A stretch of 64,000 bases of DNA from Bathynomus jamesi. Taxonomy: Eukaryota; Arthropoda; Malacostraca; Isopoda; Cirolanidae. The notes under the pieces were generated by a model. The model was not told where the DNA came from and ran no database searches. It saw only the letters and a list, made by a program, of their open reading frames with translations. This document shows positions 11,080-23,395 of this stretch, one piece after another. Numbering within the stretch: position 1 is the stretch's first letter; the number at the start of each line of letters is the position of its first letter. A program made the position numbers and the translations under genes. The stretch covers positions 39,263 to 103,262 of the forward strand of contig JAJOZX010012281.1 in assembly GCA_023014485.1 (NCBI GenBank), in the 5' to 3' direction.

Positions 11080-11440
11080 ATGGCAAAATTCATAAGTCTC
11101 TCCTGGTGGATGGTTGAGCGAAGGTAAGTTTAATTCGTCGCAAAGCTGAAAACGACCTCTCCGGGCTGCATGATGTGGCTGGGATAGCTGCGAGAATTTT
11201 GGCAACACCAGAATAACAATGAAGAATTTTTGAAACACCTCATCGTGAAGCCATTTAATTAATTTAGTTGTGGAATTTAAGATTTCAGTCCGACCCTGCT
11301 CTTCAACAAACTATAAACAATTTTCCTCTCTGACAAAAGTTGACCCTTATTTACACCATAGAAGTCACTCAATAATTCAGCATTTTCTTCCACATCCACT
11401 TCATTTTAAACCTTCTGTTATGACGGGAGATGACTGTAAT
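11080..11440 (-). pseudogene. hAT transposase C-terminal dimerisation fragment (A)
   Basis: Homologous to the open fragment at 62179-62490 in C but broken by small indels. The CSPERSFSALRR signature of hAT dimerisation domains is visible. An acidic Glu/Asp/Lys-rich stretch lies upstream on the minus strand at about 11540-11660. It belongs to the outer element 9511-14491. The equivalent region was deleted from B at the junction near 35128. Confidence 0.7.
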
Positions 11441-12448
11441 TAGATATTGGTTTAAGATCGGTTGCCTTGGACCTTCTGGCCCGGTGAGTACGTGGAACTA
11501 GAAGCATTTGGTGCCACATAAATTTTCTCCTGTCTGGTGTGGGTTTCTTCTTTGTCGTCATTCTCCTCCTCTCTCTCCTTATCCTCTTCATCATCATCTA
11601 CCTCTTCCTTTTCTTCATCACTGTTCGATGCTTTTTCTTTATGAAGTGCTTTTTCTCTTTCACTTCGTCTGCTTTTCCGTCATCTTCCAGCAACTGTTCA
11701 GCTCCTATTGTTATTGGAGATTTCTCAGAGTCAAAGATACCAACACCAATATCATCAACATGTGCTGCTTTCACAGCACTCGTTACACGTCGAAAATGTA
11801 CTCGGCGTTACCATTACATCGTTACGTTTGAAAATCCTTAAAGCGTTACCGTTACTCGATACATGTAACGATGTTACAAGTAACTAGTTACGTTTGATAT
11901 TTGCTTATGTGCCTTCACACGTATTTTGAAACTACAGATAAACTTACAAATGGCAGCCATACCACATAAATTCTAATAGCAATTCAATTGACTATATAAA
12001 TGTTGTTCTCTTAAGAACGATATATTGCACAATAATTTCTCCCCTAATGATTTTTGGGAAAGATGATGAGACGTAGAAAATATAAATTTAGTTGTTGCCA
12101 CTAACACGGAATAGTGGATTGCATTTAATAGTCTTCATGAATGGAATGGCAATGTTATCAAATTCAAATTCAAGTATCGATTTATTATTGTTAGTTTGTA
12201 AACACGATTCAATAGCTACATATGATACAACTGCCTACCAACCACAATCCACAAATCCACATCCATATCCACATCATGTGGACTACATCATACACATGGG
12301 CATAACAAACTAATAATACCCAATTTGCTATCTAGAGGCTAGCTAGTTCGTAACGTTTTAAAGTAATGTATTACGATTATAGGTTTATAGCAGTAATGAA
12401 ATATTGAATGCATCTACAATAAACTTTATGATATTTTATGGCCCTACG

Positions 12449-13011
12449 CAAGAGCGTAACTAGCTTCCAAAAGTTGGGGGGACAACTATAATGATGAAAA
12501 ATCTGCGATGAATTTCTGTGCTGCTATCCTGTAGGTAATGTGTTTGCGACCAAAATGATGCTCTTAAAATACTATAATTTAGAGAATGATCTATATTTAT
12601 GATAGTAATAGGAAAATCAAAGAAGCATTTTCACAACTACCTTATGTACAGTCTATCAAGTATATACTTAACATTAAAGGAAAACAATATATGAATAATT
12701 AAAGTAAAAAATAACTAGATGTCTCATTAAAGTATCTATCACTGCAGTATTAGTACTGAATCAGTAATACAGCATACTAATAGGACCAATATAATTAAAG
12801 ATTTACTCATCATAGATTATTTCAAGAAGTAAATATTTTCCTTCACGTTAGCTAACTTAGATCAAAAGTTGGGGGGGGGGGACAAAACCTATATTATCCC
12901 CCTCAGTTCAAAAGTTGGGGGGGGAGGGGGGACAAAACCTATATTATCCCCCTCAGTTCAAAAGTTGGGGGGGTAGGTCCACCCCCCTCCCCCCCGTTAG
13001 GTACGCCCCTG
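12449..13011. mobile_element. hAT MITE with poly-G tandem repeats
   Basis: Ends CAAGAGCGTAACTAGC and CAGGGGCGTACCTAAC are inverted relatives. The flanks gccctacg (12441-12448) and gccctact (13012-13019) match at 7 of 8. Near the right end are repeats of about 57 bp, each starting aaaagtt followed by a G-run, the first of these runs being 11 Gs or so. The C copy starts at 63537 and runs off the window in a 61-nt G-run. Confidence 0.82.
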
Positions 13012-13275
13012 GCCCTACTGGTTGGCAACACGGTGATCGGTGTTGCCACTCGTTAGTGCAGGCACGCGTATGGAACTAATTCAGTAGTTGTTAAAAATAA
13101 AATTTATTAAACAGTGAATGAATGTCCGTTATTGTCATCGGACATGGTACCGATTTTATTATAATTTAGGTACATATAAACAGAACATCGATCACAAAAC
13201 AATAGAGTAATAAGAGAATATGAAGCTCAACATTATTTTTTATTATGAAGCCGAACACGTCAGTACAAAGCACTA

Positions 13276-13506
13276 TACAGGTTGATTCAAAAGTCAGGTT
13301 ACATAGGGAAATACTGTATTATGTAATGATACAGGGGAACAGTCCACATCACATGTTCGATATGGCCACCGTTAACGGCAATGCACTTGTGCAGCCAGCT
13401 AGGAATATCACATCAATGCGCTCCTCCTTCGATAACATCTCATAACTCATTTATCTGCAAAGAAACAGAAAAGCCCTATGTAACCTGACTTTTGAATCAC
13501 CCTGTA
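13276..13506 (-). mobile_element. Tc1/mariner-type MITE (internally deleted)
   Basis: Terminal inverted repeats of about 31 bp (GATTCAAAAGTCAGGTTACA on both ends) next to TA. On the minus strand near the 5' end a start resembling a transposase N-terminus (MLSKEERIDVI) is visible; little else remains in 230 bp. It lies inside the 2-kb hAT. Confidence 0.82.
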
Positions 13507-13844
13507 GTATTATTACGTCTTTACAGTTGGGTATTGAGCGTACGCGGCGAAGATACACGTTTGGTTTAAAAATTCTTACTATTTTCCTTACAGCAGTTTC
13601 AAGCGAGTTAGTTAAATTTGATCGAAAGTTTTGTTCATAATTTCCGTGTGTACCAACTTTTTCTTGGGTTTATAAGCTTTATCCATGTTAACGAGTAACG
13701 AAAAAATCCGTTACACTGATAACAAATTTGCAAAGCGTTACTGTTACATTGATACATTTGAAAATCTTTCAGGCGTTACCGTTACGCGTTACCGTTACAC
13801 GTAACGCGTTACTGCCCATCTCTGGCTGCTTTTTCTTGGAAGTT

Positions 13845-14060
13845 CTGCCTCAGTATAAAAAAAACTTGAAATCTTTGACTGAGATTGTGGCAGCACACAG
13901 ACAGTGTCAGGAGTTCTCCCAGACAATATCAAACTTTGATAATGTTTATTCATAGTCTAACCTTGAAATCATTGTCAAAAATTTCATTGCACGCAACACA
14001 TTTGACTTTGTACCTGCTGCTATGTCGTCGTTTCGTAAGTTAATTTTTTGAGACATTTTG
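13845..14060 (-). pseudogene. hAT transposase N-terminal zinc-finger fragment (A)
   Basis: Homologue of the open 69-aa frame at 36156-36365 in B, with single-base differences that break it here. Encodes a single C2H2-like finger and belongs to the outer hAT element. Confidence 0.6.
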
Positions 14061-14491
14061 TTTTCCAACTAAAAGCCATAAAGTAAATCTGAAATAAAAA
14101 ATAAGCAAGATTATTTAAGGTGATTGGAAAGTATAAGGGATAAGGAAGCTATGCAACAAAACTCTACTTTTTCATCAAGTATGAGAAAAATACAGTAATA
14201 TAAATTATAATGATGCTATTATGTAAATTACTCTTCAGTTTTATGTATTTAAAATCAGATGCTTACGAGACAAGACAACTGTACGGTGTATACAACCATA
14301 CAAGTGGTCAAATAAAATTAAGTTGTAAAATAATTTCAGTTCACAGTTTTGCCTTCTAATCCTGTTTTCGTCCCTTTTTAATTTTTCTCTCATTGACATG
14401 ATGTGGACCCGACAAAGTGGGGCAAAATGGACCCGACACGAAGGTTGATTGGGGTCCAGGACCCCCCAGACCCCCACCTCCTACGCCCATG

Positions 14492-15655
14492 CTTGCAATT
14501 AAGGACATGAAGCTGCGAAACGAAAACAGTTTAGTATTATTGTGGTGCTATAATAATTATTAAATTACTATAAAAATTACTGTGTACCCTTCTATATTAA
14601 GAGATACATAATTCGCTATTATCTCTCTACGTCTTTGGTACTGATTCGCTCTGTAAGCGCTGATTGCCGTTCTGGTGGATAGATAGAATAGATAGAATTT
14701 GCGATGTAACACAAACCAACGTCAACCAACTACCTTCGTAACCTCATTGCTATGATAAAACTTTGCAGTGATCTTACGGACTATTTTGTTCGTTTTTCCA
14801 GGGATTGAGCTATGACATATGATCATATGCTAGGTGTGGGTAGGCTAGAAGAAAACAGAAAAGTAGGTATAACTTATAATAAATTATAGTGAGGAACTAG
14901 GAGCTAGTGGGATTCGAATCGGAGTGACATGATTTCACAGTTAACGATCCTATACCGATCACGCTATCATCCAGAAGAAAAGGTTCAAGCGGGTTTACCA
15001 TTTTATTGCAAATTCTTTTTCCATTTTATTTAAGTCCGGTCATTGCGCTTAAAACGCATTGAATTACTTATAAACATTATGATGCGAAAAAAGTTTAAAT
15101 ATAATTCTATTTTATTATATATACAAAATATAATAGATGTAATCTGCTGATAACTGATAACGTTTTTAATTTCTCAAAGTAAATATAACAAATTCCCATA
15201 TTTTAGTGATTGCGAAATTCTGCAATAGATGAAATAATAACATATGGTGATTCCCAGCGGTGATTCCCAAATGCTCCAGATGCTCGTCGGCTCAATTAAT
15301 AAGAATAGAAATTATATCCTAAGACAAAATGGACCTTTTCCGTTATATGGGAACCATTAAGATGAGAGAAAATTAATATTTTTTTGTTTTAATTCGTTAA
15401 TAAAAATTATTTTTTCACCTCAAAACAATGAAATTTACTGAAATATATGCCTACTTTGCACACAATAAGCCAAATTTGCATTGCCAAAATTAAATTTTCA
15501 TTGAAAGTTAGTGTTTCTTTCGTTGTAATTTTTAAATATAATTAACACTGCACACTTTGAACAAAAACATTTTTACATTTTTAAAAACATTTCACTCAAT
15601 AAATACAAAGACTGTTTCGAATTCATCCCTATCGTATCCTTCAGATATTTTGCCT
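14492..15655. other. Conserved non-coding flank of unit A
   Basis: Shared with 36794-38905 in B except for the Tc1 element inserted there. It includes a tRNA-like stretch at 14900-14975. Otherwise AT-rich with no defensible gene. Confidence 0.5.
14900..14975 (-). repeat. tRNA-like pseudo-sequence (A)
   Basis: On the minus strand, tagcgtgatcgg resembles a pol III A-box and gattcgaatcc is a good B-box, about the right distance apart. I cannot fold an acceptor stem or a seven-base anticodon loop, so I call it a tRNA-derived fragment, not a functional tRNA. The B homologue is 37213-37289. Confidence 0.4.
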
Positions 15656-15659
15656 CCTA

Positions 15660-15965
15660 CACTTTTTTGAAGAGCTGGGCCCGAGGCAGTCGGCTTACAG
15701 TTTAACGTGGATCCGAACCACGCCCCACCACGGCGGTCAGAAATTACAGTCTTCGCCCGGACTTGAACTCACCACCTCCTAATCAGCAGTCCAGCGTCTT
15801 AACCCTAGGCTACCCAGGGTACCCACTTATCTACCAACCAATTTCTTTATTGTGTGGAAGGATGAACAGCTGAGTTTTGCTGCGCGCCCGCCTGCCGTCA
15901 CCGGGTCTCAATCCTGGGCCGATGGATTCGTAGTCAACGATGCTAACCACTACACCACTGCACTA
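15660..15965 (-). repeat. Dimeric tRNA-derived SINE, reverse orientation
   Basis: Reverse complement of the intron 6 SINE, with a fuller second module (aggaggtggtgagttcaagt, a B-box-like gagttcaagtccg). Flanked by (TA)n at 15967-16006. The B counterpart is 38910-39208. Confidence 0.65.
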
Positions 15966-16009
15966 TATTATATATATATATATATTATATATATATATAT
16001 ATATTATGG

Positions 16010-16600
16010 GTGTTTAGAGAGAAAAGTACAGTATATTAATGCTCCGTGTTCCTAAGTTAGCGAATGATTTGACGATCTGTTTGTCATTATTTGAAGTTGT
16101 GATAAATGTCATTGTTATCGAGGTACAATTTTGTTACTTCGTATAAGGCTCTGAATTGCTTCTGAAAACAAGAAAGAAATGTGAACTCAGTAAACACCTC
16201 AGTCTGACTGTGAAATGAATTTTTTTTTTTATTTTCAAATGGATGTTAATTCAAATTTGAAGTTTAGTTATTGTTCCATAATAAATTCGCATCAAGTAAT
16301 TCATTTTCTTCATTTTTTGTTTTAAATATGTAAACAACGTTATTATACTAACCTTAGATACGATAAAATGTGGTCTGTATCTCCGGACTCTCAGTGCGCA
16401 GTTGTACACATTTAACTCCTGGTAAATTTCTAAACGACTGATCACATTCACAGCACCGGTAACTAAATCGCAGCTTGTCACTCCGTCAGTGGAATATAGA
16501 AGGAATTTAACTGTTACTCAGTTTATAAAATTTAAGTTTCAGTTATCATATAATAAACTAATCCTGAACCTTCTTTAGGGAATATTCTCAATACGAGAGT
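16010..16600. other. Spacer, no feature seen
   Basis: This is where similarity between units A and B stops. The sequence contains only short frames with no recognised domain. Confidence 0.4.
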
Positions 16601-16601
16601 T

Positions 16602-18565
16602 TTGTTGTTGTTGTTGGTTAGCCGATCAGCCTACCCTGATCGAGCAAGCCGGCGGCACGCAGGTAACCGATCGCCCTCTCCGGAGTGGACTAGAGGTTCA
16701 GCGCACTAGTGATGTTGTGTTGTGTTCGTTGTTGTGCTAGAGCGGTACAGTCTGTCATAATGTGTTCAATTGTTGTGGTGTGTCCTGGCACAGGTGGCAG
16801 GTGTCGTCTGTGAATTTAGTCTGTGTTTATATGTCTGTAAGTTGGGGTGATGTCCACATCGGAATCGTGCTAAGTTAACTCGATCCGATCTGTTCAGGCT
16901 GGTCTCTTACCAGTGAATGGGTGGCGGTTTCGTACCTAGGACCGCATTCGGACCGAGTCGTGTCAGTGCTTTGTGGGTTAGGTGTGTGTGTGTATATGTG
17001 TGTTCTGTACTGTGTGATGTCTGTGGGGCGTGGTATGGAATGGAGTATTTGGTTATAATGTCTCTCTGGTGTTATCTTAATGGTACGAGGTGTTGGTGCG
17101 TGATTGCACATGTCGTGGCAAGGTTGTTGTGGGTTAGTTGTCGCTGCTGCCATGAATTGTGTTCCCCTCATGTCTAAATGTTCCCTAACTTTCAGTATTT
17201 TTGTTTCTGTGTGCGGGTGTTCTATTGGTTGTTGTTTGAGTACATCCTGTAATGATACGAAGTGCATTGTTTTGTATTGTCTGTAGGTGTTTATGTGTGT
17301 GTGTGAGATAATGGGTGCCCAGCATGGGCTAGCATAGTCCATAACTGAGCGAATTTATTGTTTGTATATGAGTGATGTTGTTTCCTGCTGGTGTCCAAAG
17401 TTTGTGCCTGTTAGTAAAATAGTACCCTAAGCGTGTTAAGTCTTGACGTACATTTGTTTTTAATGTTCTGAATGTGGTTCGCAAAAGATAATGATGTGTT
17501 GTATGTGACCCAAGTATTTGGTCCTGTAAGTGTGTGGAATGTTGGTGTTGTTAGTGTAAGCTGTGGAGTTACTGGTGTTCTTTTGTGTTGCTTGTAAGCA
17601 AGGTGATGGCTGATTTTGTGGGCGCTACTTTGAGTCTATTGTGTGTGAGCCAGTCTTGTATACTGTTTATGTATGTTTGTAGGTTATTTGTAGCGGTGTC
17701 GATGTTGTTGTGGGTGGATGTTAGAGTGATGTCATCTGCATATGATGATAAAGTAAGCTTGTTATCTATGGGTGTTGGAATGTCATGCATATATAAGTTG
17801 AACAGTGTTGGTGAGAGAACAGAGCCCTGAGGGACCCCGTTCGGAAAACTTGTTTTTGGATGATTTGCTATTGAATGTGACATGAGTGTATCTTCCTGAA
17901 AGATAGTTGCTCAGCCACCTTTTGGTGTTATTGAGCATGTTTGTGTTGAGTATTTTGTTTATGAGAGGGAGCGTGGGATAGCATCAAATGCTTTACTAAT
18001 GTCTATTGTTGCTAATACGTTGAGCTGGTCGTCTAGAGTTGATGCCAACCATGATGTGCTTCGTGAAGTTAGTGAGTAATGTCGTGGTTGAGTGGTGAGG
18101 TATCGAATCCATGTTGAGTAGGCGATAGTGGTATGTGTGGGTTGGTGATTTGCAAGATTAGTCTTTCTGTTACTTTGGAAGGTGTGCATAGTAAAGTAAT
18201 GGGTCCTATAGATGCTTGTTCTGTTGGATTTTTTGTTTGGTTTGAGTAGTGTAATAATTTTACCTCGTTTCCATATGTTAGGAATAATACAGTGTTGGTA
18301 TGAATATGTGCTGATGTTTGTGAGAGCTAGTATTCCCCGTGGGCCCAAGTGTTAAGGTGTATGTTAGATATGTTGTCCGGTCCAGTAGCCTTCGAATTCT
18401 TAATGTTTTTGATGATCTTGGTGGTCTGGTCTATATTGAAGGGTGTAATGTTCGTGTCGAGTCTGTAGGTTTTCTCGTGTCTGGCTGTTTGTCTGTTAGC
18501 GTGTTTCTGGTTGTTGCTCTGTTTAAGTGACTTATCTTTGCGTAGTGATAAGCTTCTTAGTCGCA
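16602..18565 (-). pseudogene. Non-LTR retrotransposon (LINE) ORF2 remnant
   Basis: Minus-strand reverse transcriptase relic in several frames. In order: TGPDNIS (about 18380-18400), a DISKAFDAIP box near 17970-18000, GVPQGSVLSPTLFNLYMHDI near 17780-17840, the catalytic YADD box in SSYADDITL near 17740, then a C-terminal region with REHLDMRGTQF. The 3' end on the minus strand is a (CAA)n tail at about 16602-16617, as in I/jockey-group LINEs. Numerous frameshifts and stops make it dead. The endonuclease is absent, and a hAT MITE (18574-19255) abuts the 5' end. Confidence 0.85.
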
Positions 18566-18573
18566 CCTAATGA

Positions 18574-19255
18574 CAGTGGTGGGCGCGGTACCAAAATTTG
18601 GGGGTGCGTTTACGCGGTACTGCGGTACCTCAGCATGCCAGTGCGTTACGCGGTACTGCGGTACTTTTTCAGGTCCCCCTGGTGCGTTCCGCGGTACTGC
18701 GGTACCTCAGCATGCCCAGTGCGTTACGCGGTACTGCGGTACTTTTTCAGGTCCCCCTGGTGCGTTCCGCGGTACTGCGGTACTGCGGTACTGCACACAA
18801 GAACCACAAGTAATAGCACATATTTTCAGAAATTGCATATCGGCGATTTCGACCTGAACTTTCTGCCATAATGCTAAAATCGATCTTGTCACAGAAATGT
18901 AACACACGTGCAAACCGGCTCAAAAAGCAGCACTGCACTGAGGCGTTGTGATAGGATGGCAACGTAACATGTTCTGAACGAAAACTTAACGTGTCTAGAG
19001 TTAGGCTGATGCAACACACGCAGCATTCGTCTTACTGTACTCCTGTAATAAGGTTTCTTCAAAAAAAGTGTTAATTTTTTGAAAAGTCGTGTTTGTCGGT
19101 ACCGCGGAAAGTACCACGGGAAATTTGAATGCGGTAGCGGTACTGCTGTACTTTCAGCGATCCTTTGCGGTACTGCGTTATGCGTACCGGTTTGGTAGTG
19201 CGGTAGTACCGCAGTACCGCAGTACCGCAAAAAATACGCAAGTTGCCCAGCTTTG
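18574..19255. mobile_element. hAT MITE with ggtactgc repeats
   Basis: Starts CAGTGGTGGGC and ends with the inverse of CAAAGCTGGGC. Perfect 8-bp duplication cctaatga at 18566-18573 and 19256-19263. The sub-terminal regions are packed with gcggtactgcggtac units, including a 78-bp direct duplication at about 18628-18785. No coding sequence. Confidence 0.92.
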
Positions 19256-19263
19256 CCTAATGA

Positions 19264-20092
19264 ATACCTAGACCTGCCGCATGCAGGATCGTCTTACGAC
19301 TCACGACTGACGACTCGAGTCGCGTGTCTTTTACATTGACAGAATGGGAGCCCAGCACACTGCAGCGACCGCAACGCGAATCCCAGAAGCGGCCGGCCTT
19401 CGTATAGACCGAAAGCTCCAATAAATCTATATTGTCATTGTGGCTTTACTCTTTATTCCTCTATCCGTATTTATTAAGACTCGTTAAGATAATTATCTAT
19501 TATTTTACGTAAAATTATTAATCAAAATTTTCTAAAGGTATCTTTTTATCACTATCGAAAATAGGACAAACTATGCGTCCCTTTCGAGTGAAGTGAGGCT
19601 TCATTCGCTACAAACTACACTGTTATACGGTCATTTTCTCGTTTTCTTTCTTTCATAAATTATTTACAAAGAAAACGTGGATTTAAACGGGGATTTTGCT
19701 AAATGAAGGTCCGGAGAAATGACGTCCCTAAACTTAAGTGACAATTTCACTTGTGCGTATGAGGGAAGCGAAATTTTTATCTTCAACTTTGTGGATAGAG
19801 AAAGAAAGTCGAAAAGTGTCGAATAAAAGTTCGCCTAGAAACATAAAAATTAAAAAAATGAAAAATTACTAACTAGTAATGACGGTTTTTTTTTTATTTT
19901 ATAACTGTACACCCAAAAGAATAAGATATACAAAGAATAACACAATACTACCAATTAGTAATTTTTTATGCTTTTAGAAATTTTATTGGTTTTAAGCGAA
20001 ATTTTCCCCGAAATTGTGCACTGCAATGAAATACATTTTCACTTATTATTTCTTTCAATATTTTGAAAGAAAATAACACACACACACACACA
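19264..20092. other. Spacer with (CA)n tract, no gene seen
   Basis: AT-rich sequence ending in a (CA)n run at 20076-20096, directly before the ZMYM-type hAT. No domain recognised in any frame. Confidence 0.45.
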
Positions 20093-22989
20093 CACATGGC
20101 GGTTCCTCATATGGGCAATATGGGCAGCCGCACAGGGCGGCATTTGTGGAGGGGCGGCATGAGCGCCTGCAAAAAAAATAAAAATAAAAATAAGAATAAA
20201 TAAATAAAGAAATAAATAAAAATAAAAAATAAAATAAAATAAATAATAAAAGATCAATAAATATATTTTTATTAATAAAAAACCATCTATTGCATTTTCC
20301 ATAAACCTTCCCATAAAAGACCTAAACAATGCAAAATGCTTCCAGATTAATATTATTGGGAATAAAGGCCCATACTTTAACATATGTAATGTTATTTTTC
20401 TGGGTTTGGTTAAATAGTGAAATGTATATTATTTATTACAGAACGAATCTTCACACTAAGCCACTAAGGTCTGTCAAATAACCGCAAATGGATAAGAAGA
20501 GGTCAAAGCTATCAGGTGCTCAGTTTAGAAAAAGAGGAAAGAAGAAGAGGAGAAACGAGCAAAAGATAAAGGTATAGAGCTATGTCATCTACTCTTCACT
20601 GCTATATTGCACTGCTATTTTGTGATATAGCTTTCTGAGTCATTTGAAGTGTACTATTATGTATATAATTAGCCATTAACCAAGGAGGTTGTATTATTCA
20701 TTTGTTTCCTATTCTAAAAGTTTAATAAATTGTGCTTAATAACATGTTAAATTAATTGTACTAGCCTATTCATGCATTGGTCTGTTATGTTCTATTTTAC
20801 TATTTGCAGGGGCACTTTTGAAATATTTTGGAACACCCTCTGCCACTAGCCAGGATGAGAAGCCGTCTACTTCTGCCATTATTGAGGCTGAGGAGCCATC
20901 TACCTCCTCAGCCTCACATATGTCTCCACAAATGCAGTCTGATCCTGAGGATGAAGACCCATTTGCTTCTACTTCTCCCCGGCAGGACTCTTCAGGTGAG
21001 TTTGTGTGCACATATGTCTGTGAGTGTGTGCGTGTGTGTGTATGTGTATGTGTGTGCATCCCTGCAAAGCATTTTGCAAACAGTTATAAATTATAATGTT
21101 ATTATCACTGGGTCTGGGTTACTGGGTATGTGTGGTGTTTCACCACCATAATTCCATAACACCACCACCATAACAAAGTGCTGTGAATAATGTGTTATCT
21201 AACTTAGGTGTGTATACTAATGAGTAATGCTCTTGTTCTTTCTATTAGAAATGCCTGGAGCAGAATCGCCTCCTGAGGATGAGTCTCTGTCCACCGACCC
21301 TGCTAACTGGCCTTCAGTTCTGACTGAGAGAATTCGGACACAACTGGTTTCCAGGGGACCAAGTCAAGTACCATCTGACTTTGTATTCCCTAGAAACGAC
21401 AGTGACGGAAGAAGTTTCCACCATCAATACTTCAGGAAGTCATTGGTTAGTGGGGAAAATATAACCAGAAGTTGGTTGGTCTATTCCTTAAAAAACAACA
21501 GCCTTTTCTGTTTCTGTTGTACATTATTTTCCAAGAGGAAAATAAATTTAACAAGTTTGGGACTCTCGGACTGGAAGCATGCAAGCTCATTGCTCACATC
21601 ACATGACAACAGTTCAGAACACCTAAATTCTATGAAAATCTGGAAAGAACTGGCAGTGAGGATGAGAAAGGGGGAGACCATTGACAAGCAGGCGATGGCA
21701 CTTCTGGAGGCTGAGAAGTTGAGATGGAGAGCGGTGCTGACACGTCTCACTGCTATTGTGCATTCTCTGGCAGTTAGGAATTTGGCACTAAGGGGACATA
21801 CAGAAAAATTGTTCTCACCATCAAATGGCAATTTTCTGAAAGAAGTTGAACTGATGGCACAATTTGATCCTATAATGCAAGAGCACATTAACCGTGTCAA
21901 AAAGGGACCTCCAGTCACACCAGCTACCTCGGCCACCACATACAAAACGAACTCATTGATTTGTCGAGCAGCAAGACCATTTCAGCAATGGTGAGCGACA
22001 TCAAACAATCAAAGTTTTTTTCAATAATTCTAGATTGCACTCCAGATATCAGCCACACTGAACAGTTGTCAGTTGTGATTCGGGTTGTGTCACTGGAGGG
22101 GAAGCCCCATATAAAGGAACATTTCATGGGGTTTTTGGAGGCAGAGGAGTCCACTGGTCAACATTTGGCATCTCTGATTCTGAAGAGACTGGAGGAGCTA
22201 AAAGTTCCTTTCATGGACTGTAGAGGACAATCATACGACAACGGGGCCAACATGAGGGGAAAAAACAAGGGTGTTCAATCCAGGCTCCTAGAAATTAATC
22301 CCAGAGCTCTGTTTGTTCCATGTGGGGCTCATTCTCTGAATTTGCTTGTGGCCGATGCTGCTAAGGGATCTATTGATGCCACAAGTTACTTTGGCATCTT
22401 GCAGAAGCTTTACAACTTGTTTTCAGCCTCCACACAACGATGGGCCATTTTGAAAAAACATGTCATGTCAGTATAAATCATACAATTGCTGAGCAGATTT
22501 CATATGATGATTTAATTCATGACTTTGCATCAAGGAAGGTAAGAAGAGTCAGGCTTTAGATGGCAGTTGTGCTGTGGTGCAATTTATTTTGTTTCTTGTT
22601 CAAAGTGTAGCATAATAATTACCCTCTCTTAAGTGTCTTATTCTATTTATGTGATAGAGCATTTGTACAATTTAGAAATTTGATTCTCTAGTTTATTTAT
22701 GGCAGTTGTGCAATTTAATTTGTATTTTTCCTGTTCATAGTATCATAATTACATTCTCTTAAGTGAGTCATTCTATTTACGTGATGAAGGATTTGTAAAA
22801 TTCAGAAATTTGAGTCTTTGTTTTGGTTCTGAAGTTCCAACAATTAGTCCAATAAAAAGTTATTTTGTGAAAGAGTTATGTCTGTCCTTTATTTTGGGGG
22901 GATTCGAATGTGTGTGTGTTGGCGAACAGGGGGGGGGGCGCTGAAGGTGAGGTTCGCCCAGGGCGTCATGTAAGCTAGGACCGCCACTG
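20093..22989 (+). mobile_element. ZMYM/TTF-type hAT transposon, decayed
   Basis: End sequences are related inverted repeats (CACATGGCGGTTCC left, CAGTGGCGGTCC right). I find no clean TSD: the left flank is a (CA)n run and the right flank is LINE sequence. It carries the transposase pseudogene described separately, and lies directly upstream of the sequence shared by the B and C promoters. Confidence 0.75.
20489..22551 (+). pseudogene. ZMYM-type hAT transposase pseudogene
   Basis: Likely exons: about 20489-20572 (basic start, MDKKRSKLSGAQFRKR), about 20812-20995 (LLKYFGTPSATSQ to DSSG, gtgagt donor), then a long exon from about 21249. That exon encodes a TTF-like zinc-finger region (FCFCCTLFSK, near residue 95 of the frame starting at 21227) and, after a frameshift near 21905, the RNase H core start (FFSIILDCTPDISHTEQ), YDNGANMRG and the CGAHSLNL motif (hAT CxxH). 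After MSV the catalytic C-terminal part and most of the dimerisation domain are missing; only the terminal ISYDDLIHDFASRK tail follows at about 22495-22551. Function was cut-and-paste transposition; this copy is inactive. Confidence 0.85.
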
Positions 22990-23185
22990 GGAACACCACT
23001 GTTCATAGCTTTAGGAGAAGAACAGCGGCCATCTACAACCGCAGCTGTAGATCGGCCAGAAAGGAAATTAGAGATGAAGGCACAGATAGAAGGATAGAAA
23101 CCAAAGGAGGGCAGTTTCGAAATTAAAGATTTGTGCCAAACTCTATCGAAAGCTTTTGATATGTCAAGCGCAATAGGAAAAGTTT
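22990..23185 (-). pseudogene. LINE reverse-transcriptase fragment upstream of protease B
   Basis: Nearly identical to 48505-48700 upstream of protease C, so it belongs to the duplicated unit. Minus-strand coding around the DISKAFD box and the NSGVPQG region. Its other half is cut off by the ZMYM-type hAT. Confidence 0.8.
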
Positions 23186-23395
23186 CCTCTGTTGAGGAGG
23201 GGGGGGGAATTTTGAGGGCATTCGCCCTTGGCTCATCCTTCCTGCATAAAAAAATTTAAAACTTAAAAAGTATGTTTCGAATGCGTACGAACCGTCACGT
23301 TCCCACATGCTTGTTTATCTCGTGTAATAATCTCAATGATAATGCAACTCCCAATCGATAAGAAGCTATTTTTGCAGACAAGGTCATCTTTGACT

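Larger units (their letters stand above)
11772..13824. mobile_element. 2-kb hAT element with gttaccgttac sub-terminal repeats (A)
   Basis: The right end reads tgcccatctctg, and both ends carry many gttac/cgttac hexamers. Perfect 8-bp duplication gctgcttt at 11764-11771 and 13825-13832. The left 40 bp are missing in A and C (cacagcac) but kept in B, where the end reads caaggatgggcaccgttac at 35164. No transposase frame seen. It is inserted in the outer hAT and contains the MITE 12449-13011 and the mariner MITE 13276-13506. Confidence 0.85.
9511..14491 (-). mobile_element. Outer hAT element of unit A (5 kb, heavily nested)
   Basis: Ends CATGGGCGTA (inverted) and is flanked by a perfect 8-bp duplication cttgcaat at 9503-9510 and 14492-14499. 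Homologues start at 30729 (ending 36793) in B and at 60519 in C, running off the window, so insertion predates the duplications. On the minus strand it keeps two transposase pieces. One is an N-terminal C2H2-like finger (CVACNEIF...HMNKHH) near 13860-14060, clearer in B at 36156-36365. The other is a C-terminal dimerisation piece near 11080-11440 (SPERSFSALRR, clearer in C at 62179-62490). The RNase H core is not visible. At least four further elements lie inside. Confidence 0.88.

Noticed and set aside
12870..12970. Regular poly-G repeats as a CRISPR-like array
   Set aside because: Simple tandem duplication inside a hAT MITE in a eukaryotic genome; no spacers or cas genes.
14900..14975. Possible functional tRNA gene (also 37213-37289 and 40262-40340)
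   Set aside because: A- and B-boxes are recognisable but acceptor and anticodon stems do not pair, and copies are embedded in repeats; treated as SINE-like.
16917..17177. Plus-strand Cys/Val-rich frames over 16.9-17.8 kb
   Set aside because: They are the complement of the LINE reverse transcriptase on the minus strand; GT-rich codons follow from that.
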